The position numbers and the translations under genes are program-made. This document shows, in pieces, positions 1-9,893 of a stretch of 64,000 bases of DNA (positions are counted from its first letter, which is position 1; each line of letters begins with the position of its first letter). The notes beneath the pieces were generated by a model, which was not told the DNA's origin, searched no databases, and worked only from the letters and a program-made list of their open reading frames with translations. The stretch comes from Rhodocyclaceae bacterium (GTDB lineage: Bacteria; Pseudomonadota; Gammaproteobacteria; Burkholderiales; Rhodocyclaceae), in contig JACDZI010000004.1 in NCBI GenBank assembly GCA_013426785.1, positions 1 through 64,000 on the forward strand, given 5' to 3'.

Positions 1-311
1 TGGGCGGGGCCCACTGAAATTTCCGGCTCATGCTGCTAACTGAGGAAAATAGGATAATCAACTACTTGCACGTTTAACTGTCGAACTCGGGCATACAGCA
101 CACCTGCCATCGGTCACGATCACCGCGAAATCGCGGTCACGCTTCCGTGAAACGTCGGTCACGCTTTGGCGAAATCACCGGTCACGATGGCGCGAAATAC
201 GCAGCTACCCCAGAAGCATAGGTGGAACGATTGGACGCTTACGTTTGCTGTGGCCAACTTACGAGAGGACTTTCACCTCCAAGATCGCGCCCATGCTGGA
301 TGCTGGGCGCA
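1..311. other. Gene-free left edge with possible IS21-type remnant
   Basis: No credible coding region is seen here. Positions 112-193 carry a cluster of degenerate direct repeats (listed separately). The stretch from about 200 to 310 has no stem-loop or reading frame that I can assign. It may be the debris of a mobile element lying downstream of the ribosomal block, but no transposase gene is inside the window. Confidence 0.5.
111..197. repeat. Four degenerate 22-23 bp direct repeats, IS21-end-like
   Basis: The heptamer GGTCACG occurs at 112, 135, 157 and 180, a spacing of 23, 22 and 23 bp. Each is followed 5-6 bp later by a GCGAAA or GTGAAA motif. Phased repeats of this kind are known at the termini of IS21-family (istA/istB) elements, where they bind transposase. 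Assignment to IS21 is from memory of such ends and is not proven; the matching transposase genes would lie outside the window. Confidence 0.55.
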
Positions 312-315
312 CAAC

Positions 316-341
316 GAAAAAGCCGGCTGACGCCGGCTTTT
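316..341 (-). terminator. Rho-independent terminator of the alpha operon
   Basis: The arms AGCCGGC (321-327) and GCCGGCT (332-338) form a perfect 7 bp stem with a 4 nt loop. On the minus strand they are followed by a run of T. The hairpin begins 23 nt after the rplQ stop codon, so it probably ends the rpsM-rplQ transcript. Short T runs on both sides may let it work in both directions. Confidence 0.85.
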
Positions 342-360
342 ACTAGGGATTGCCGAGAAT

Positions 361-756
361 TTATTCTGCCGTAGCTGCTTCGCCGGTCTCGCCGCCTTCC
401 GGACGGTCGAGCAGTTCAACATACGCCATCGGTGCGTTGTCACCGACGCGGAAACCCATTTTCAGGATGCGCAGGTAACCGCCATTGCGGCTGGCAAAGC
501 GCGGGGCAAGAACATCGAACAACTTGCCGACGATGTCGCGATCACGCGTACGATCGAATGCCAGGCGGCGATTGGCCAGCGACGGCTTCTTGCCAAGGGT
601 GATGAGCGGCTCGACGACACGACGCAGTTCTTTTGCCTTCGGCAGCGTGGTCTTGATGGCTTCGTGGCGCAGCAGGGAGACCGCCATGTTGCGCAGCATC
701 GCTTGGCGGTGAGAAGAGGTACGATTGAGTTTCCGCAATCCATTACCGTGACGCAT
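361..756 (-). CDS. rplQ: 50S ribosomal protein L17
   Basis: This 131-residue protein is the L17 component of the large ribosomal subunit, which lies near the peptide exit tunnel. The start [17 protein letters not shown] and the arginine/lysine-rich body are typical of L17, and the length fits the bacterial family. It is the last gene of the alpha operon, 78 nt after rpoA, and is followed by a strong terminator at 316-341. The acidic tail ([12 protein letters not shown]) is a common variable extension. Confidence 0.97.
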   Translation of the reverse strand: MRHGNGLRKLNRTSSHRQAMLRNMAVSLLRHEAIKTTLPKAKELRRVVEPLITLGKKPSLANRRLAFDRTRDRDIVGKLFDVLAPRFASRNGGYLRILKMGFRVGDNAPMAYVELLDRPEGGETGEAATAE

Positions 757-834
757 GATGACTTCCTTTCACTTGTGCGGCCACCGCGCTATGCAAGTGG
801 CCGGTTAATTGTTATTTGTGATTTCAGGGCTGTT

Positions 835-1824
835 TTAGCCCATTTTTTCCAGGCCGACGGGCGGCCAGTTTTCCAGCTTCATGCCCAGTGTCAAGCCGCG
901 TGAAGCGAGCACTTCCTTGATCTCGTTCAGCGACTTGCGGCCAAGGTTTGGCGTTTTCAGCAGCTCGGTCTCGGTACGCTGGATCAGGTCGCCGATGTAG
1001 TAAATGTTCTCCGCCTTCAGGCAGTTCGCCGAACGAACCGTCAGTTCAAGGTCATCAACCGGACGCAGCAGAATCGGTGCAACGGTCGACTGCTTTGGCG
1101 GCTCGATCGAGATGGGTGTGCCTTCAAGATCTGAGAAGATCGAAAGTTGATCCATCAGGATGCCGGCCGCGTAGCGGATCGACTCTTCGGGATCAATGGC
1201 GCCATTGGTCTCGATATCAATGATCAGCTTGTCGAGATCGGTACGTTGCTCGACGCGCGCAGCTTCGACCTGATAGCTGACACGGCGGACCGGGCTGAAG
1301 GAGGCATCCATCAGGATGCGGCCAATCGTCTTGTTTTCTTTCGCGGCCAGACGGACATTGGCGGGCACATAGCCACGGCCGGCTTCAACCTTAATCTGCA
1401 TGTCAAGCTTGCCACCGGGAGCCAGATGGGCAATGACGTGGTCCGGATTGATGATCTCGATATCGTGGCCGGTCTGGATGTCGGCTGCGGTAACGACCGT
1501 TTCCGTCCCGTCGCCCTTTTTGGAGAGGGTCAGCATGGACTCCCCGCGATTGTGTAGACGCATCACCACTCCCTTGAGGTTGAGCATGATGTCAACCACG
1601 TCCTCACGCACGCCTTCCAGGGTGGAGTACTCGTGCAATACGCCGTCGATGGTAATTTCGGTGGGTGCAGCGCCAGGCATCGACGAGAGCAGAATGCGGC
1701 GTAGGGCGTTGCCTAGCGTATGTCCAAAACCCCGTTCGAAGGGTTCCATGACGACTCGGGCATGCAACGGCGACAGGGCTTGGACATCGATGATGCGGGG
1801 TTTCAGAAGCACGTGACTTTGCAT
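835..1824 (-). CDS. rpoA: DNA-directed RNA polymerase subunit alpha
   Basis: The alpha subunit (329 residues, the usual length) dimerises to nucleate RNA polymerase assembly. Its C-terminal domain contacts UP elements and activators. The N-terminal domain spans about residues 1-235 ([20 protein letters not shown] near residue 30). A linker then leads to the alpha-CTD at about 250-315, with the helix-hairpin-helix stretch [16 protein letters not shown]. It sits between rpsD and rplQ in the conserved alpha operon. The neighbouring spc promoter has an AT-rich UP-like tract that this CTD would be expected to bind. Confidence 0.98.
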   Translation of the reverse strand: MQSHVLLKPRIIDVQALSPLHARVVMEPFERGFGHTLGNALRRILLSSMPGAAPTEITIDGVLHEYSTLEGVREDVVDIMLNLKGVVMRLHNRGESMLTLSKKGDGTETVVTAADIQTGHDIEIINPDHVIAHLAPGGKLDMQIKVEAGRGYVPANVRLAAKENKTIGRILMDASFSPVRRVSYQVEAARVEQRTDLDKLIIDIETNGAIDPEESIRYAAGILMDQLSIFSDLEGTPISIEPPKQSTVAPILLRPVDDLELTVRSANCLKAENIYYIGDLIQRTETELLKTPNLGRKSLNEIKEVLASRGLTLGMKLENWPPVGLEKMG

Positions 1825-1885
1825 CTTCGTTCCTCAAATGGAAACATGCGCCCGGGCTAAATACCCTAGGCACATGAGAATGGAA

Positions 1886-2515
1886 TTAACGCGAATACAA
1901 CTCGACCACGAGGCCTTCCTTGATGGAAGGCGGCAGTTCGTCACGAGCCGGATATGCCTTGAATACACCTTTGCCGGCCTTGACATCGACCTCAATCCAC
2001 TCGGGGAAACCGCGAGAATCGGCAGCTTCAATCGCGGCCTTGGTACGCAGATGCACACGAGCTGCATCAGTCAGTTGAATGGTATCACCAGGGCTGACGT
2101 TGAACGAAGGAATATTCACCCGTTTACCATTGACCATGACACCATTGTGCCGAACTATCTGGCGCGACTCAGCGCGGGAAGCGCCGAAGCCCATGCGGTA
2201 GGCCACGGAATCCAAACGCCCCTCCAGGAGTTGCAGGAGATTCTCACCGGTTTGGCCCTTGCGACGGCTTGCTTCGGCGAAAATCTTGCGGAACTGTCGC
2301 TCTAGAATTCCATACAGACGACGAATCTTCTGTTTTTCGCGCAACTGCTGACCATAGCCAGACAGACGCTGACCGGATTTTTGACCGTGCTGGCCTGGGG
2401 CATAAGAACGGCGTTCGATGGAACACTTGTCGGTAAAACACTTTTCGCCTTTGATGAAGAGTTTTTCACCCTCACGACGGCACTGGCGGCATTTTGGATC
2501 GAGATTGCGGGCCAA
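1886..2515 (-). CDS. rpsD: 30S ribosomal protein S4, zinc-binding form
   Basis: S4 is a primary 16S rRNA binding protein of the small subunit and, in enterobacteria, the translational repressor of the alpha operon. The 209 residues include the S4 RNA-binding domain at about 98-160 (RLDSVAYRMGFGASRAESRQ). The N-terminus carries four cysteines (C9, C12, C26, C31), the pattern of zinc-binding S4 proteins, whereas the E. coli protein lacks this set. It lies 22 nt after rpsK in the alpha operon. Confidence 0.98.
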   Translation of the reverse strand: MARNLDPKCRQCRREGEKLFIKGEKCFTDKCSIERRSYAPGQHGQKSGQRLSGYGQQLREKQKIRRLYGILERQFRKIFAEASRRKGQTGENLLQLLEGRLDSVAYRMGFGASRAESRQIVRHNGVMVNGKRVNIPSFNVSPGDTIQLTDAARVHLRTKAAIEAADSRGFPEWIEVDVKAGKGVFKAYPARDELPPSIKEGLVVELYSR

Positions 2516-2537
2516 TTGACTAACTCCTAACTTGTGC

Positions 2538-2927
2538 TTAGATGCGACGGCGCTTGGGTGGCCGGCAACCGTTGTGCGGGATCGGGGTGATATCCGTAAT
2601 GCTGCTTATTTTGATGCCAATAGCATTGAGCGCACGGACAGCAGATTCACGGCCGGGACCAGGACCCTTGATGCGCACCTCAAGGTTTTTGATGCCGCAC
2701 TCCTGAGCAGCTTTCCCTGCTGCCTCGGCAGCCACCTGTGCGGCAAAGGGCGTCGACTTGCGCGAACCCTTGAAGCCAGCACCACCCGAAGTTGCCCACG
2801 ACAGGGCATTGCCCTGACGATCAGTGATGGTGATGATAGTGTTATTGAAGGAGGCATGAACGTGCGCAATGCCTTCTGCGACGTTTTTCTTGACCTTCTT
2901 CCGTACTTTGGTGGTCGTTTTGGCCAT
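2538..2927 (-). CDS. rpsK: 30S ribosomal protein S11
   Basis: S11 (129 residues, as expected) sits in the platform of the small subunit close to the mRNA exit. The characteristic segment [19 protein letters not shown] lies near residue 23 and the conserved tail [15 protein letters not shown] closes the protein. It is 18 nt after rpsM and 22 nt before rpsD, so it is translated from the shared alpha operon mRNA. Confidence 0.98.
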   Translation of the reverse strand: MAKTTTKVRKKVKKNVAEGIAHVHASFNNTIITITDRQGNALSWATSGGAGFKGSRKSTPFAAQVAAEAAGKAAQECGIKNLEVRIKGPGPGRESAVRALNAIGIKISSITDITPIPHNGCRPPKRRRI

Positions 2928-2945
2928 GATTATTTACCTAGCTGA

Positions 2946-3311
2946 TTATTTCTTCGCGCCGGCAACCGACTTGCGCGGTCCTTTGCGAGTGCGGGCATTA
3001 GTACGCGTACGCTGACCACGTACCGGGAGACCACGGCGATGACGCACACCACGGTAGCAGCCAAGATCCATGAGTCGCTTGATGCTCATGGTCACTTCGC
3101 GACGGAGATCACCCTCTACCACGAACCTGCCAACCTCTTCGCGTAAACGATCCATGTCGGTCTCGGATAGATCCTTGATCTTGGTAGCGCGCTTGACACC
3201 CGCAGCGTCACAGATTTTTTGCGCACGTGTGCGGCCAATACCATAAATCGCTGTCAATGCGATTTCGGTATGCTGATGATTCGGAATATTTACGCCTGCT
3301 ATACGGGCCAT
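2946..3311 (-). CDS. rpsM: 30S ribosomal protein S13
   Basis: S13 (121 residues) lies in the head of the 30S subunit and contacts 16S rRNA, the P-site tRNA and the 50S bridge. The start [20 protein letters not shown], the helix-two-turn-helix motif and the basic tail [16 protein letters not shown] are all family hallmarks. It is the first gene of the classical alpha operon, but here rpmJ and infA lie directly upstream on the same strand, so readthrough from spc is likely. Confidence 0.98.
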   Translation of the reverse strand: MARIAGVNIPNHQHTEIALTAIYGIGRTRAQKICDAAGVKRATKIKDLSETDMDRLREEVGRFVVEGDLRREVTMSIKRLMDLGCYRGVRHRRGLPVRGQRTRTNARTRKGPRKSVAGAKK

Positions 3312-3392
3312 ATGCTTACCTTGTCCCTACGTCCTATGGGTGTCGCCGGTCAAAATTCGAACCGGTGATTGTAAAAGAAAACAGATTAGTTT

Positions 3393-3506
3393 TCAACCTT
3401 GGCGCTGCTTGTGGCGCGGGTCGGTACAAATCACACGAACCACGCCGTGGCGGCGAATAATTTTGCATTTGCGACAAATGCGCTTAACTGAAGCCTGGAC
3501 TCTCAT
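3393..3506 (-). CDS. rpmJ: 50S ribosomal protein L36
   Basis: This is a 37-residue gene with ATG at 3504-3506 and TGA at 3393-3395. Translation begins [20 protein letters not shown] and ends with [11 protein letters not shown]. It keeps the C-x2-C ... C ... H zinc-ribbon ligands, so it is the zinc-binding form of L36. It sits between infA and rpsM, the standard position in bacteria that keep infA in the spc operon. Confidence 0.95.
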   Translation of the reverse strand: MRVQASVKRICRKCKIIRRHGVVRVICTDPRHKQRQG

Positions 3507-3527
3507 TTCTATCTCCGCAAAATTGCT

Positions 3528-3746
3528 TTATTTAGCGCGGAATACAATTCGCGCTTTGTTCAAATCATACGGCGTTAGCTGCACCGTCACCTTGTCACTT
3601 GGGAGGATACGGATATAGTGCATCCTCATTTTTCCGGAAATATGACCCAAAACAATGTGACCATTTTCGAGCTTCACCCGGAAGGTCGCATTGGGGAGGT
3701 TTTCCAGAACCTCTCCCTGCATTTCGATGACGCCTTCTTTCGCCAT
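3528..3746 (-). CDS. infA: Translation initiation factor IF-1
   Basis: This small OB-fold protein (72 residues) binds the A site of the 30S subunit during initiation. The start [19 protein letters not shown] and the segment [17 protein letters not shown] are diagnostic. It is located between secY and rpmJ; in E. coli infA lies elsewhere, so this arrangement is the ancestral one and is usual in betaproteobacteria. Confidence 0.98.
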   Translation of the reverse strand: MAKEGVIEMQGEVLENLPNATFRVKLENGHIVLGHISGKMRMHYIRILPSDKVTVQLTPYDLNKARIVFRAK

Positions 3747-3769
3747 TTATTCCCAACGTTGATCAACTA

Positions 3770-5104
3770 TCAGCGCAAAGGTAAACCACCACCTTTGAAG
3801 TTTGCCTTCTTAAGCAAGCTTTCGTACTGGTGCGACATGATGTAAGCCTGAACCTGTGACATGAAATCCATGGTGACAACCACGATAATCAGCAGTGATG
3901 TGCCCCCAAAATAGAAAGGCACGTTCCATTTCAGGATGAGAAATTCGGGCAGCAGGCAGACTAAGGTGATGTATATGGCACCGACCAGCGTGAGGCGCAT
4001 TAGTATCTTGTCGATATACTTGGCAGTCTGATCGCCAGGCCGATACCCAGGCACGAAAGCCCCACTCTTCTTCAGATTTTCAGCAGTCTCTTTTGAGTTG
4101 AATACGAGCGCCGTATAAAAGAAGCAGAAAAAAATTATCGCAGTTGCATAAAGCAAAACGTAAATAGGTTGGCCTGGCGACAGGGTGGCGGCAATATCCT
4201 TAAGCCAAGTCATGCCCTCACTTGCAGCAAACCAGCTGGCCGCAGTCGCTGGGAAAAGGATGATTGATGATGCAAAGATCGGTGGAATCACCCCTGACAT
4301 GTTCAATTTAAGCGGAAGGTGAGAACTCTGACCACCGTACACCTTGTTTCCTACTTGTCGCTTAGCGTAATTGACCAGAATTTTCCGCTGACCACGCTCT
4401 ACGAACACAACAAAACCAGTAACCACCACCACAAGAAAGCAGATCACGATTGAAGTGAGCGGGTGCATTGCGCCGGTACGGACCAGTTCAAAGAGACCAC
4501 CAAGAGCATTCGGCAAACCCGCAGCAATACCTGCAAAAATGATCATCGAAATGCCGTTACCTAAACCACGCTCGGTAATCTGCTCCCCTAGCCACATAAG
4601 GAACATCGTTCCCGTTACTAGCGTCATGACGGTTGTGAGCCGGAACATCATCCCTGGATCAATTACCAAGCCAGGCTGAGATTCAATAGCAATAGCGATA
4701 CCAATCGCCTGGAAGAGGGCGAGTCCGACCGTACCGTATCGAGTGTACTGTGTGATCTTCCTGCGGCCAGCTTCGCCTTCCTTTTTCAACTGTTCAAGGC
4801 TGGGAATCGCAATTGCCATCAACTGCATGATGATGGACGAGGAAATGTACGGCATTATCCCGAGCGCGAAAATCGTGAAACGCGACAACGCACCTCCGGA
4901 AAATAGGTTGAAAACGCCGAGAATCCCTCCCTGCTGGGAGTTAAAAAGCTCGGCGAGTTGTACTGGGTCGATGCCTGGCACTGGTATGTGAGCGCCTATC
5001 CGATAGACGGCAAGAGCACCAAGCAAAAACCAGAGTCGGCGCCAGAGGTCGCCGAACTTGCCTGCTTTGCCGAGCGCAAGTGGCTCTGTGGTGGCATTGG
5101 CCAC
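3770..5104 (-). CDS. secY: Preprotein translocase subunit SecY
   Basis: SecY (444 residues) forms the inner-membrane protein-conducting channel with SecE and SecG. Ten hydrophobic segments can be read along the protein. Conserved pieces include the first-helix region [12 protein letters not shown] near residue 37, the [19 protein letters not shown] stretch and the cytoplasmic [13 protein letters not shown] loop near 360. It is 21 nt after rplO in the spc operon. Its partner SecE is encoded at 30568 in the same window. Confidence 0.98.
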   Translation of the reverse strand: MANATTEPLALGKAGKFGDLWRRLWFLLGALAVYRIGAHIPVPGIDPVQLAELFNSQQGGILGVFNLFSGGALSRFTIFALGIMPYISSSIIMQLMAIAIPSLEQLKKEGEAGRRKITQYTRYGTVGLALFQAIGIAIAIESQPGLVIDPGMMFRLTTVMTLVTGTMFLMWLGEQITERGLGNGISMIIFAGIAAGLPNALGGLFELVRTGAMHPLTSIVICFLVVVVTGFVVFVERGQRKILVNYAKRQVGNKVYGGQSSHLPLKLNMSGVIPPIFASSIILFPATAASWFAASEGMTWLKDIAATLSPGQPIYVLLYATAIIFFCFFYTALVFNSKETAENLKKSGAFVPGYRPGDQTAKYIDKILMRLTLVGAIYITLVCLLPEFLILKWNVPFYFGGTSLLIIVVVTMDFMSQVQAYIMSHQYESLLKKANFKGGGLPLR

Positions 5105-5125
5105 AGTCTATTCCCGCCCTTTCTT

Positions 5126-5575
5126 TTAGGCCGCTGCTGCGATATCTGCTACGGATCCACCCGCAGCTTCAATGGCAGTACGGGCACCTTTGGTAACCCC
5201 GACCCCTTTCAAATTGACTTTGCGAGTCAACTTGCCAGAGAGGATCACTTTCGCTGAGAGGCTGTCGGCTGGGATGATCCCAGCCTGCATGAGTGTTAGT
5301 AAGTCGACGTCCTCAACAGGCAGCTTCTCCAGTTCGGAGAGGCGAACTTCTGCATTGCGCGACGCGGTCAATGAAATGAATCCGCGCTTAGGAAGGCGGC
5401 GCTGCAACGGCATCTGCCCACCCTCAAAGCCCACTTTATGAAAACCACCAGCACGTGACTTCTGACCCTTGTGGCCACGCCCGGCTGTCTTGCCCAAGCC
5501 ACTGCCGATACCACGGCCCACTCGCTTTGCAGCGTGCTTGGCACCATTGGCCGGATTCAATTTATTGAGGCGCAT
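5126..5575 (-). CDS. rplO: 50S ribosomal protein L15
   Basis: L15 is a late-assembly protein of the large subunit. The 149 residues begin with [20 protein letters not shown] and include the glycine-rich extended tail [13 protein letters not shown] that threads into 23S rRNA. It is 3 nt after rpmD and directly before secY in the spc operon. Confidence 0.97.
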   Translation of the reverse strand: MRLNKLNPANGAKHAAKRVGRGIGSGLGKTAGRGHKGQKSRAGGFHKVGFEGGQMPLQRRLPKRGFISLTASRNAEVRLSELEKLPVEDVDLLTLMQAGIIPADSLSAKVILSGKLTRKVNLKGVGVTKGARTAIEAAGGSVADIAAAA

Positions 5576-5578
5576 TCC

Positions 5579-5761
5579 TTAACCCTCGCACTTCACTAGA
5601 TAAGCAATCTTCTTGATCATGCCCCGAATCGCCGGCGTATCCCACAACTCAGTGGTGTGATTGATGCGGCGCAAACCCAAGCCACGCACGGTCGCACGAT
5701 GATCTTGTTTGGTACCAATGACACTTTTAACAAGGGTCACCTTGAGTTTCTTTTCAGCCAT
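5579..5761 (-). CDS. rpmD: 50S ribosomal protein L30
   Basis: This is a 60-residue L30 protein of the large subunit. The sequence [20 protein letters not shown] and the following [15 protein letters not shown] match the ferredoxin-like L30 fold. It sits between rpsE (2 nt gap) and rplO in the spc operon, so translational coupling is likely. Confidence 0.97.
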   Translation of the reverse strand: MAEKKLKVTLVKSVIGTKQDHRATVRGLGLRRINHTTELWDTPAIRGMIKKIAYLVKCEG

Positions 5762-5763
5762 GA

Positions 5764-6294
5764 TTACGCCTCCAGAATTTCCTGAACCGTCTTGCCACGT
5801 TTGGCGGCAATTTCGGCCGGGGTGTTCATGGCCATCAAAGCCTTGATGGTTGCGCGCACCAGGTTATAGGGATTGGTTGAGCCAATCGCTTTGGCTACCA
5901 CATCGGTCACACCCATGACTTCGAATACGGCACGCATAGGACCACCAGCAATGACGCCAGTACCTGCTGCCGCGGGCGACATCAACACGGTAGTAGCACC
6001 ATGCTTGCCGGTAACTGGGTGGTGTAGGGTTCCGTCTCGCAGGCTAACCTTCGCCAGCTTGCGACGAGCTTCATCCATCGCTTTTTGTACGGCTACCGGC
6101 ACTTCACGGGCCTTACCCTTGCCCATGCCGACCCCGCCGTCACCATCACCAACGACGGTCAGAGCTGCGAAACCGAGGATTCGACCACCCTTGACAACCT
6201 TGGTAACACGGTTGATTGCGACCATCTTTTCACGCAAGCCGTCATCACGCTCTTCAGAAGCTTGCTGCTGTTTTTTTGTTTGCGGTTTTACCAT
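5764..6294 (-). CDS. rpsE: 30S ribosomal protein S5
   Basis: S5 (176 residues) lies at the mRNA entry channel and contributes to decoding accuracy. The double-stranded RNA binding domain covers about residues 20-85 ([20 protein letters not shown]) and the C-terminal S5 domain follows ([17 protein letters not shown]). The N-terminal run of glutamines and lysines is a variable extension. Its place between rplR and rpmD is standard. Confidence 0.98.
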   Translation of the reverse strand: MVKPQTKKQQQASEERDDGLREKMVAINRVTKVVKGGRILGFAALTVVGDGDGGVGMGKGKAREVPVAVQKAMDEARRKLAKVSLRDGTLHHPVTGKHGATTVLMSPAAAGTGVIAGGPMRAVFEVMGVTDVVAKAIGSTNPYNLVRATIKALMAMNTPAEIAAKRGKTVQEILEA

Positions 6295-6318
6295 ATCAAT
6301 CTCGCTCTTTAGCCGGAC

Positions 6319-6672
6319 TCAAAACTGCAGCCCACCTTCACGGGCCGCTTCGGCCAATGCCTTGACACGTCCGTGATACCTGAACCCGGACCGATCAAAT
6401 GCCACTTCGGTTACACCCTGTGCCTTCGCGCGCTCGGCAATCAACTTGCCTACCACCTTCGCCGCGTCTATGTTCCCGCCATTCGGCAGCTGTGTGCGTA
6501 CATCCGGCTCGACCGTGCTGGCAGATGCCAGAACCTTGGTCCCACAGCTTGAATAAACCTGTGCATATATGTGGCAATTTGAACGATGAATGCAAAGCCT
6601 AAACACCTTGAGCTCCGCAATCTTGGCGCGGGTTTTGCGCGCCCTACGCAGGCGAGACTCTTTTTTGTCCAT
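6319..6672 (-). CDS. rplR: 50S ribosomal protein L18
   Basis: L18 (117 residues) binds 5S rRNA with L5 and L25 in the central protuberance. The basic N-terminus [15 protein letters not shown] and the tail [20 protein letters not shown] are diagnostic. It is encoded between rplF and rpsE in the spc operon. Confidence 0.97.
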   Translation of the reverse strand: MDKKESRLRRARKTRAKIAELKVFRLCIHRSNCHIYAQVYSSCGTKVLASASTVEPDVRTQLPNGGNIDAAKVVGKLIAERAKAQGVTEVAFDRSGFRYHGRVKALAEAAREGGLQF

Positions 6673-6706
6673 GATTCGACCTTTAAATATTGCTTGCTAG
6701 GCAGCG

Positions 6707-7240
6707 TTATTTTTTCTTTGTTTCCTTGATCACCACCACTTCGTCGCTGTAACGCACCCCCTTGCCCTTATAGGGCTCGGGAGGACGATAGGCACGAACT
6801 TCCGCGGCCACCTGACCAACCAGTTGTCGGTCAATACCTTTAATCAAGATTTCTGTCTGAGTCGGTGTTTCCACCTTGATGCCATTCGGCATTTCATGGA
6901 CAATCGGGTGAGAATAACCGAGCGAAAGGTTGAGCTTAGCTCCTTGCGCCTGCGCCTTGTAGCCAACACCTACCAGGGACAGCTTCTTTTCGAACCCCTT
7001 GGTCACGCCTGTCACCATGTTGCTCACCAGAGCGCGCATGGTGCCTGACATGGCAGACGCATTAGGTTGACCTTCAATCTCACGACAAACCAAGGACTCA
7101 CCCTCCTGCTCAACTTTGACAGAGGGGAGAACGAATTGGGTCATCGTCCCGAGCGGGCCTTTCATTATGATCCCACTGGAAGAAACCGAAACTTCAACGC
7201 CCTTGGGCAGGATTACTGGATTTTTGGCGATTCGGGACAT
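6707..7240 (-). CDS. rplF: 50S ribosomal protein L6
   Basis: L6 (177 residues, typical length) sits near the factor-binding site of the 50S subunit. Two L6 domains are visible. The second ends with the conserved motif [16 protein letters not shown] near residue 152. The start [17 protein letters not shown] is canonical. It follows rpsH by 10 nt. Confidence 0.98.
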   Translation of the reverse strand: MSRIAKNPVILPKGVEVSVSSSGIIMKGPLGTMTQFVLPSVKVEQEGESLVCREIEGQPNASAMSGTMRALVSNMVTGVTKGFEKKLSLVGVGYKAQAQGAKLNLSLGYSHPIVHEMPNGIKVETPTQTEILIKGIDRQLVGQVAAEVRAYRPPEPYKGKGVRYSDEVVVIKETKKK

Positions 7241-7250
7241 GTCTTACTCC

Positions 7251-7646
7251 TTACGCCACAATACACAGGACTTCGCCGCCGACGTTGGCACTACGTGCCA
7301 TCCGGTCAGTCATTACACCCTTTGGGGTGGAAACGATGGCGATACCCAGACCATTCATGACTTTGGGTAATTCCAGCTTACTGCGGTAGACGCGCAAACC
7401 AGGCTTGGATATACGTTCGATACGCTCAATTACAGGACGACCGGCATAATATTTCAATTCGATGTCAAGCTCGGCCTTACCGTCCGCTTTACGGATAGCG
7501 AAGTCCTCAATGTAGCCTTCGTCTTTCAATACTTTGGCGATTGCCTCCTTCAATTTCGAGGAGGGCATCGTGACGCCTAGCTTTTCTGCCATCTGACCAT
7601 TGCGGATGCGTGTCAACATGTCGGCTACTGGATCTGTCATGCTCAT
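7251..7646 (-). CDS. rpsH: 30S ribosomal protein S8
   Basis: S8 (131 residues) binds the central domain of 16S rRNA; in E. coli it is the translational regulator of the spc operon. The start [18 protein letters not shown] and the C-terminal [13 protein letters not shown] are diagnostic. It is positioned between rpsN and rplF. Confidence 0.98.
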   Translation of the reverse strand: MSMTDPVADMLTRIRNGQMAEKLGVTMPSSKLKEAIAKVLKDEGYIEDFAIRKADGKAELDIELKYYAGRPVIERIERISKPGLRVYRSKLELPKVMNGLGIAIVSTPKGVMTDRMARSANVGGEVLCIVA

Positions 7647-7656
7647 TATTAGCTCC

Positions 7657-7962
7657 TCACCAACTAGCCTTGATCATGCCCGGCACTTCGCCACGCATGG
7701 CAAACTCGCGCAACTTGAGACGACATAGACCAAACTTTCTGAATACACCACGTGGCCGCCCAGTCAAGGCACAGCGTCCGCGCTGCCTCACAGGACTGGA
7801 ATCACGCGGCAATTGTTGAAATTTTAGACGAGCCTGCATACGCTCCTCATCGTCCAACCCTGCGTTATTTACGATTGCCAGCAGTTCTGCGCGTTTCACA
7901 GCATACTTGGCAACCATTTTTGCCCGCTTGGCCTCACGATTGATCAGTGATAGTTTCGCCAT
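7657..7962 (-). CDS. rpsN: 30S ribosomal protein S14, zinc-independent form
   Basis: S14 (101 residues) assembles late in the 30S head. The length and the absence of a C-x2-C pair place it in the long, zinc-free class. Conserved parts are [20 protein letters not shown] and [19 protein letters not shown] near residue 62. It follows rplE by 7 nt, the standard spc order. Confidence 0.98.
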   Translation of the reverse strand: MAKLSLINREAKRAKMVAKYAVKRAELLAIVNNAGLDDEERMQARLKFQQLPRDSSPVRQRGRCALTGRPRGVFRKFGLCRLKLREFAMRGEVPGMIKASW

Positions 7963-7969
7963 ATAACCC

Positions 7970-8512
7970 TCAATTCTTGAAGGGGAATTTGAATGCCGTC
8001 AGAAGCGCTTTTGCTTCTTCGTCAGTCTTCGCCGTAGTAGTAATGCTGATATTCATGCCACGAAGCGCATCAACCTTGTCGTACTCAATCTCAGGAAAGA
8101 TGATTTGCTCTTTGACACCAATGTTGTAATTGCCGCGACCATCAAAACCTTTAGTGCCCGGAATACCGCGAAAGTCCCGAATCCGTGGCATGGCGATACT
8201 GACGAGACGATCGAGAAACTCATACATTCTCGTTCCACGCAGTGTCACCATGCAACCTATAGGGTAGCCCTCACGAATCTTGAAACCAGCAATAGCTTTG
8301 CGGGCCTTGGTGACGACGGGCTTCTGCCCGGCGATCTTCACCATGTCACCAACTGCATTCTCAAGGATTTTTTTATCCACCACCGCCTCACCCACCCCCA
8401 TATTGAGGGTTATCTTGGTGATCCGAGGTATTTCCATGACTGAACCATAATTGAACTGCTCTCGCAGTTGAGGCATAACTTCGTTTTTATAGAACTCTTG
8501 CAAGCGCGCCAT
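7970..8512 (-). CDS. rplE: 50S ribosomal protein L5
   Basis: L5 (180 residues) binds 5S rRNA and contacts the P-site tRNA. The start [20 protein letters not shown], the segment [14 protein letters not shown] near residue 30 and the C-terminal [20 protein letters not shown] are characteristic. It is 9 nt after rplX in the spc operon. Confidence 0.98.
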   Translation of the reverse strand: MARLQEFYKNEVMPQLREQFNYGSVMEIPRITKITLNMGVGEAVVDKKILENAVGDMVKIAGQKPVVTKARKAIAGFKIREGYPIGCMVTLRGTRMYEFLDRLVSIAMPRIRDFRGIPGTKGFDGRGNYNIGVKEQIIFPEIEYDKVDALRGMNISITTTAKTDEEAKALLTAFKFPFKN

Positions 8513-8521
8513 GATTATTCC

Positions 8522-8839
8522 TTACGCCTCAACCTGTTCGCCAGTCGGCTTGAAAATACGGACCTTCCGGCCATCCTCAAGTAACTTGAAACCTACACGG
8601 GCACCCTTTTGGGTAGCCGCATTGAAGAGCGCTACGTTGGACAGATGAATCGGCATCTCCTTCTCGATGATGCCTCCAGTCTGCCCCTTCATAGGATTCG
8701 GCTTCGTATGTTTCTTGACGCGATTCACACCCTCAACCAACAAGTAGTGATTATCGAGACAATGCAGGACCGTTCCACGCTTACCCTTGTCGCGACCAGT
8801 CGTCACCACTACGTCGTCGCCTTTACGAATTTTTTCCAT
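8522..8839 (-). CDS. rplX: 50S ribosomal protein L24
   Basis: L24 (105 residues) initiates 50S assembly. The KOW motif is at the N-terminus ([20 protein letters not shown]) and the conserved [12 protein letters not shown] follows near residue 38. It lies between rplN and rplE. Confidence 0.98.
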   Translation of the reverse strand: MEKIRKGDDVVVTTGRDKGKRGTVLHCLDNHYLLVEGVNRVKKHTKPNPMKGQTGGIIEKEMPIHLSNVALFNAATQKGARVGFKLLEDGRKVRIFKPTGEQVEA

Positions 8840-8862
8840 GCTGAGATCCTATCCGCCTTGCC

Positions 8863-9231
8863 TTAAAGCACTTCGGGAGCAAGCGAGACGATCTTCATGA
8901 AGCGCTCGCTACGCAACTCTCTTGTTACGGGCCCAAAGATGCGCGTACCGATCGGTTCTAGCTTGTTATTGAGCAAAACCGCAGCGTTATCGTCGAACTT
9001 AATCAGGGAGCCATCCGAACGGCGAACGCCTTTAGCAGTACGCACGACAACCGCACTGTAGACCTCACCCTTCTTGACGCGACCACGCGGCGCAGCATCC
9101 TTGATGCTGACCTTGATAATGTCGCCGATACCAGCATAACGACGCTTTGACCCGCCCATGACCTTGATGCACATGACTGAACGCGCACCAGTGTTGTCGG
9201 CAACATCAAGCCGTGACTGCATTTGAATCAT
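8863..9231 (-). CDS. rplN: 50S ribosomal protein L14
   Basis: L14 (122 residues, invariant length) forms bridges to the 30S subunit. The start [20 protein letters not shown] and the end [12 protein letters not shown] are canonical. It is the first gene of the spc operon. The 188 bp gap upstream contains a consensus promoter at 9366-9394, giving a leader of roughly 125 nt. Confidence 0.98.
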   Translation of the reverse strand: MIQMQSRLDVADNTGARSVMCIKVMGGSKRRYAGIGDIIKVSIKDAAPRGRVKKGEVYSAVVVRTAKGVRRSDGSLIKFDDNAAVLLNNKLEPIGTRIFGPVTRELRSERFMKIVSLAPEVL

Positions 9232-9365
9232 TATTTCTACTCCAACTTAACCTGCCCCCGTATCACCGGACGCGCAGTCAGTTTTGGAACCCCTGCTAGA
9301 AATCGAGGGGGCTTATTTGCCGCAGGAGAAGTTACCTACTGTCAGCCACACACAAAAGAGGTGAG

Positions 9366-9420
9366 ATTATATGAATCTAGAGGCCTGGTGTCAAGATATA
9401 TATACAATATCTATATATAT
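9366..9420 (-). promoter_or_regulatory. Perfect-consensus sigma-70 promoter with AT-rich UP tract (spc operon)
   Basis: Read on the minus strand, TTGACA (9394-9389) and TATAAT (9371-9366) are separated by exactly 17 bp, so all twelve positions match consensus. Directly upstream, 9395-9420 is almost pure A/T with TA steps, the composition of an UP element. It lies between rpsQ and rplN and should drive the spc genes. Transcription would start near 9359 in a pyrimidine run CCTCTTTT. Confidence 0.9.
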
Positions 9421-9689
9421 CAGACAGCGCGAGCCTTTTCGACCACCTTGCTGATACGCCAAGCTTTTGTCTTCGAGATCGGCGCACATTCTTCAATCTG
9501 AACGAGATCTCCCGCTCCGGCGATTAGTCCGTTTACATCAGCGTGATACTTTTTCGACCGAATCATTACCTTGCCGATCACGGGGTGTTTGACGCGCCGC
9601 TCAATCAAAACCGTCACCGTTTTCTGCATCTTATCGCTCACCACACGCCCTTCAAGGGTGCGGTGCATTGACTGGCTTGCCTGGTTCAT
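9420..9689 (-). CDS. rpsQ: 30S ribosomal protein S17
   Basis: S17 (89 residues) is an OB-fold primary binder of 16S rRNA. The core [20 protein letters not shown] and the following KYHADVNG-type loop are conserved. Its start overlaps the rpmC stop by 4 nt, which suggests translational coupling. It is the last gene of the S10 operon; the AT-rich spc promoter begins at its stop codon. Confidence 0.97.
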   Translation of the reverse strand: MNQASQSMHRTLEGRVVSDKMQKTVTVLIERRVKHPVIGKVMIRSKKYHADVNGLIAGAGDLVQIEECAPISKTKAWRISKVVEKARAV

Positions 9690-9880
9690 TTTGCAGTCGC
9701 CCTCTCGTGCTGAATTGTTTTGACACGTGCTACATCTTTCCTCAACTTGCCTAACTGGCTGCTATTGCTGAGTTGTTGCGTTGCAAGTTGCATGCGCAGC
9801 GAAAACTGTGCCTTGCGTAGATCGAGCAATTCATTATTCAGATCATCATCGCTCTTGTTTCTCAATTCGGTCGCTTTCAT
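9686..9880 (-). CDS. rpmC: 50S ribosomal protein L29
   Basis: L29 (64 residues from the ATG at 9880) sits at the exit tunnel and helps dock trigger factor and SRP. The helical hairpin [20 protein letters not shown] and [11 protein letters not shown] fits the family. A GTG codon lies just before the ATG (M-M in the longer reading); the ATG has the better spacing from the GGGGACAG stretch upstream. It overlaps rpsQ by 4 nt. Confidence 0.96.
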   Translation of the reverse strand: MKATELRNKSDDDLNNELLDLRKAQFSLRMQLATQQLSNSSQLGKLRKDVARVKTIQHERATAK

Positions 9881-9893
9881 CACCTGTCCCCGC

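Noticed and set aside
111-197. Possible CRISPR array or iterons at the GGTCACG repeats
   Set aside because: Units are degenerate, spacers are only about 15 bp and no replication or cas gene is near; an insertion-sequence end is the simpler reading.
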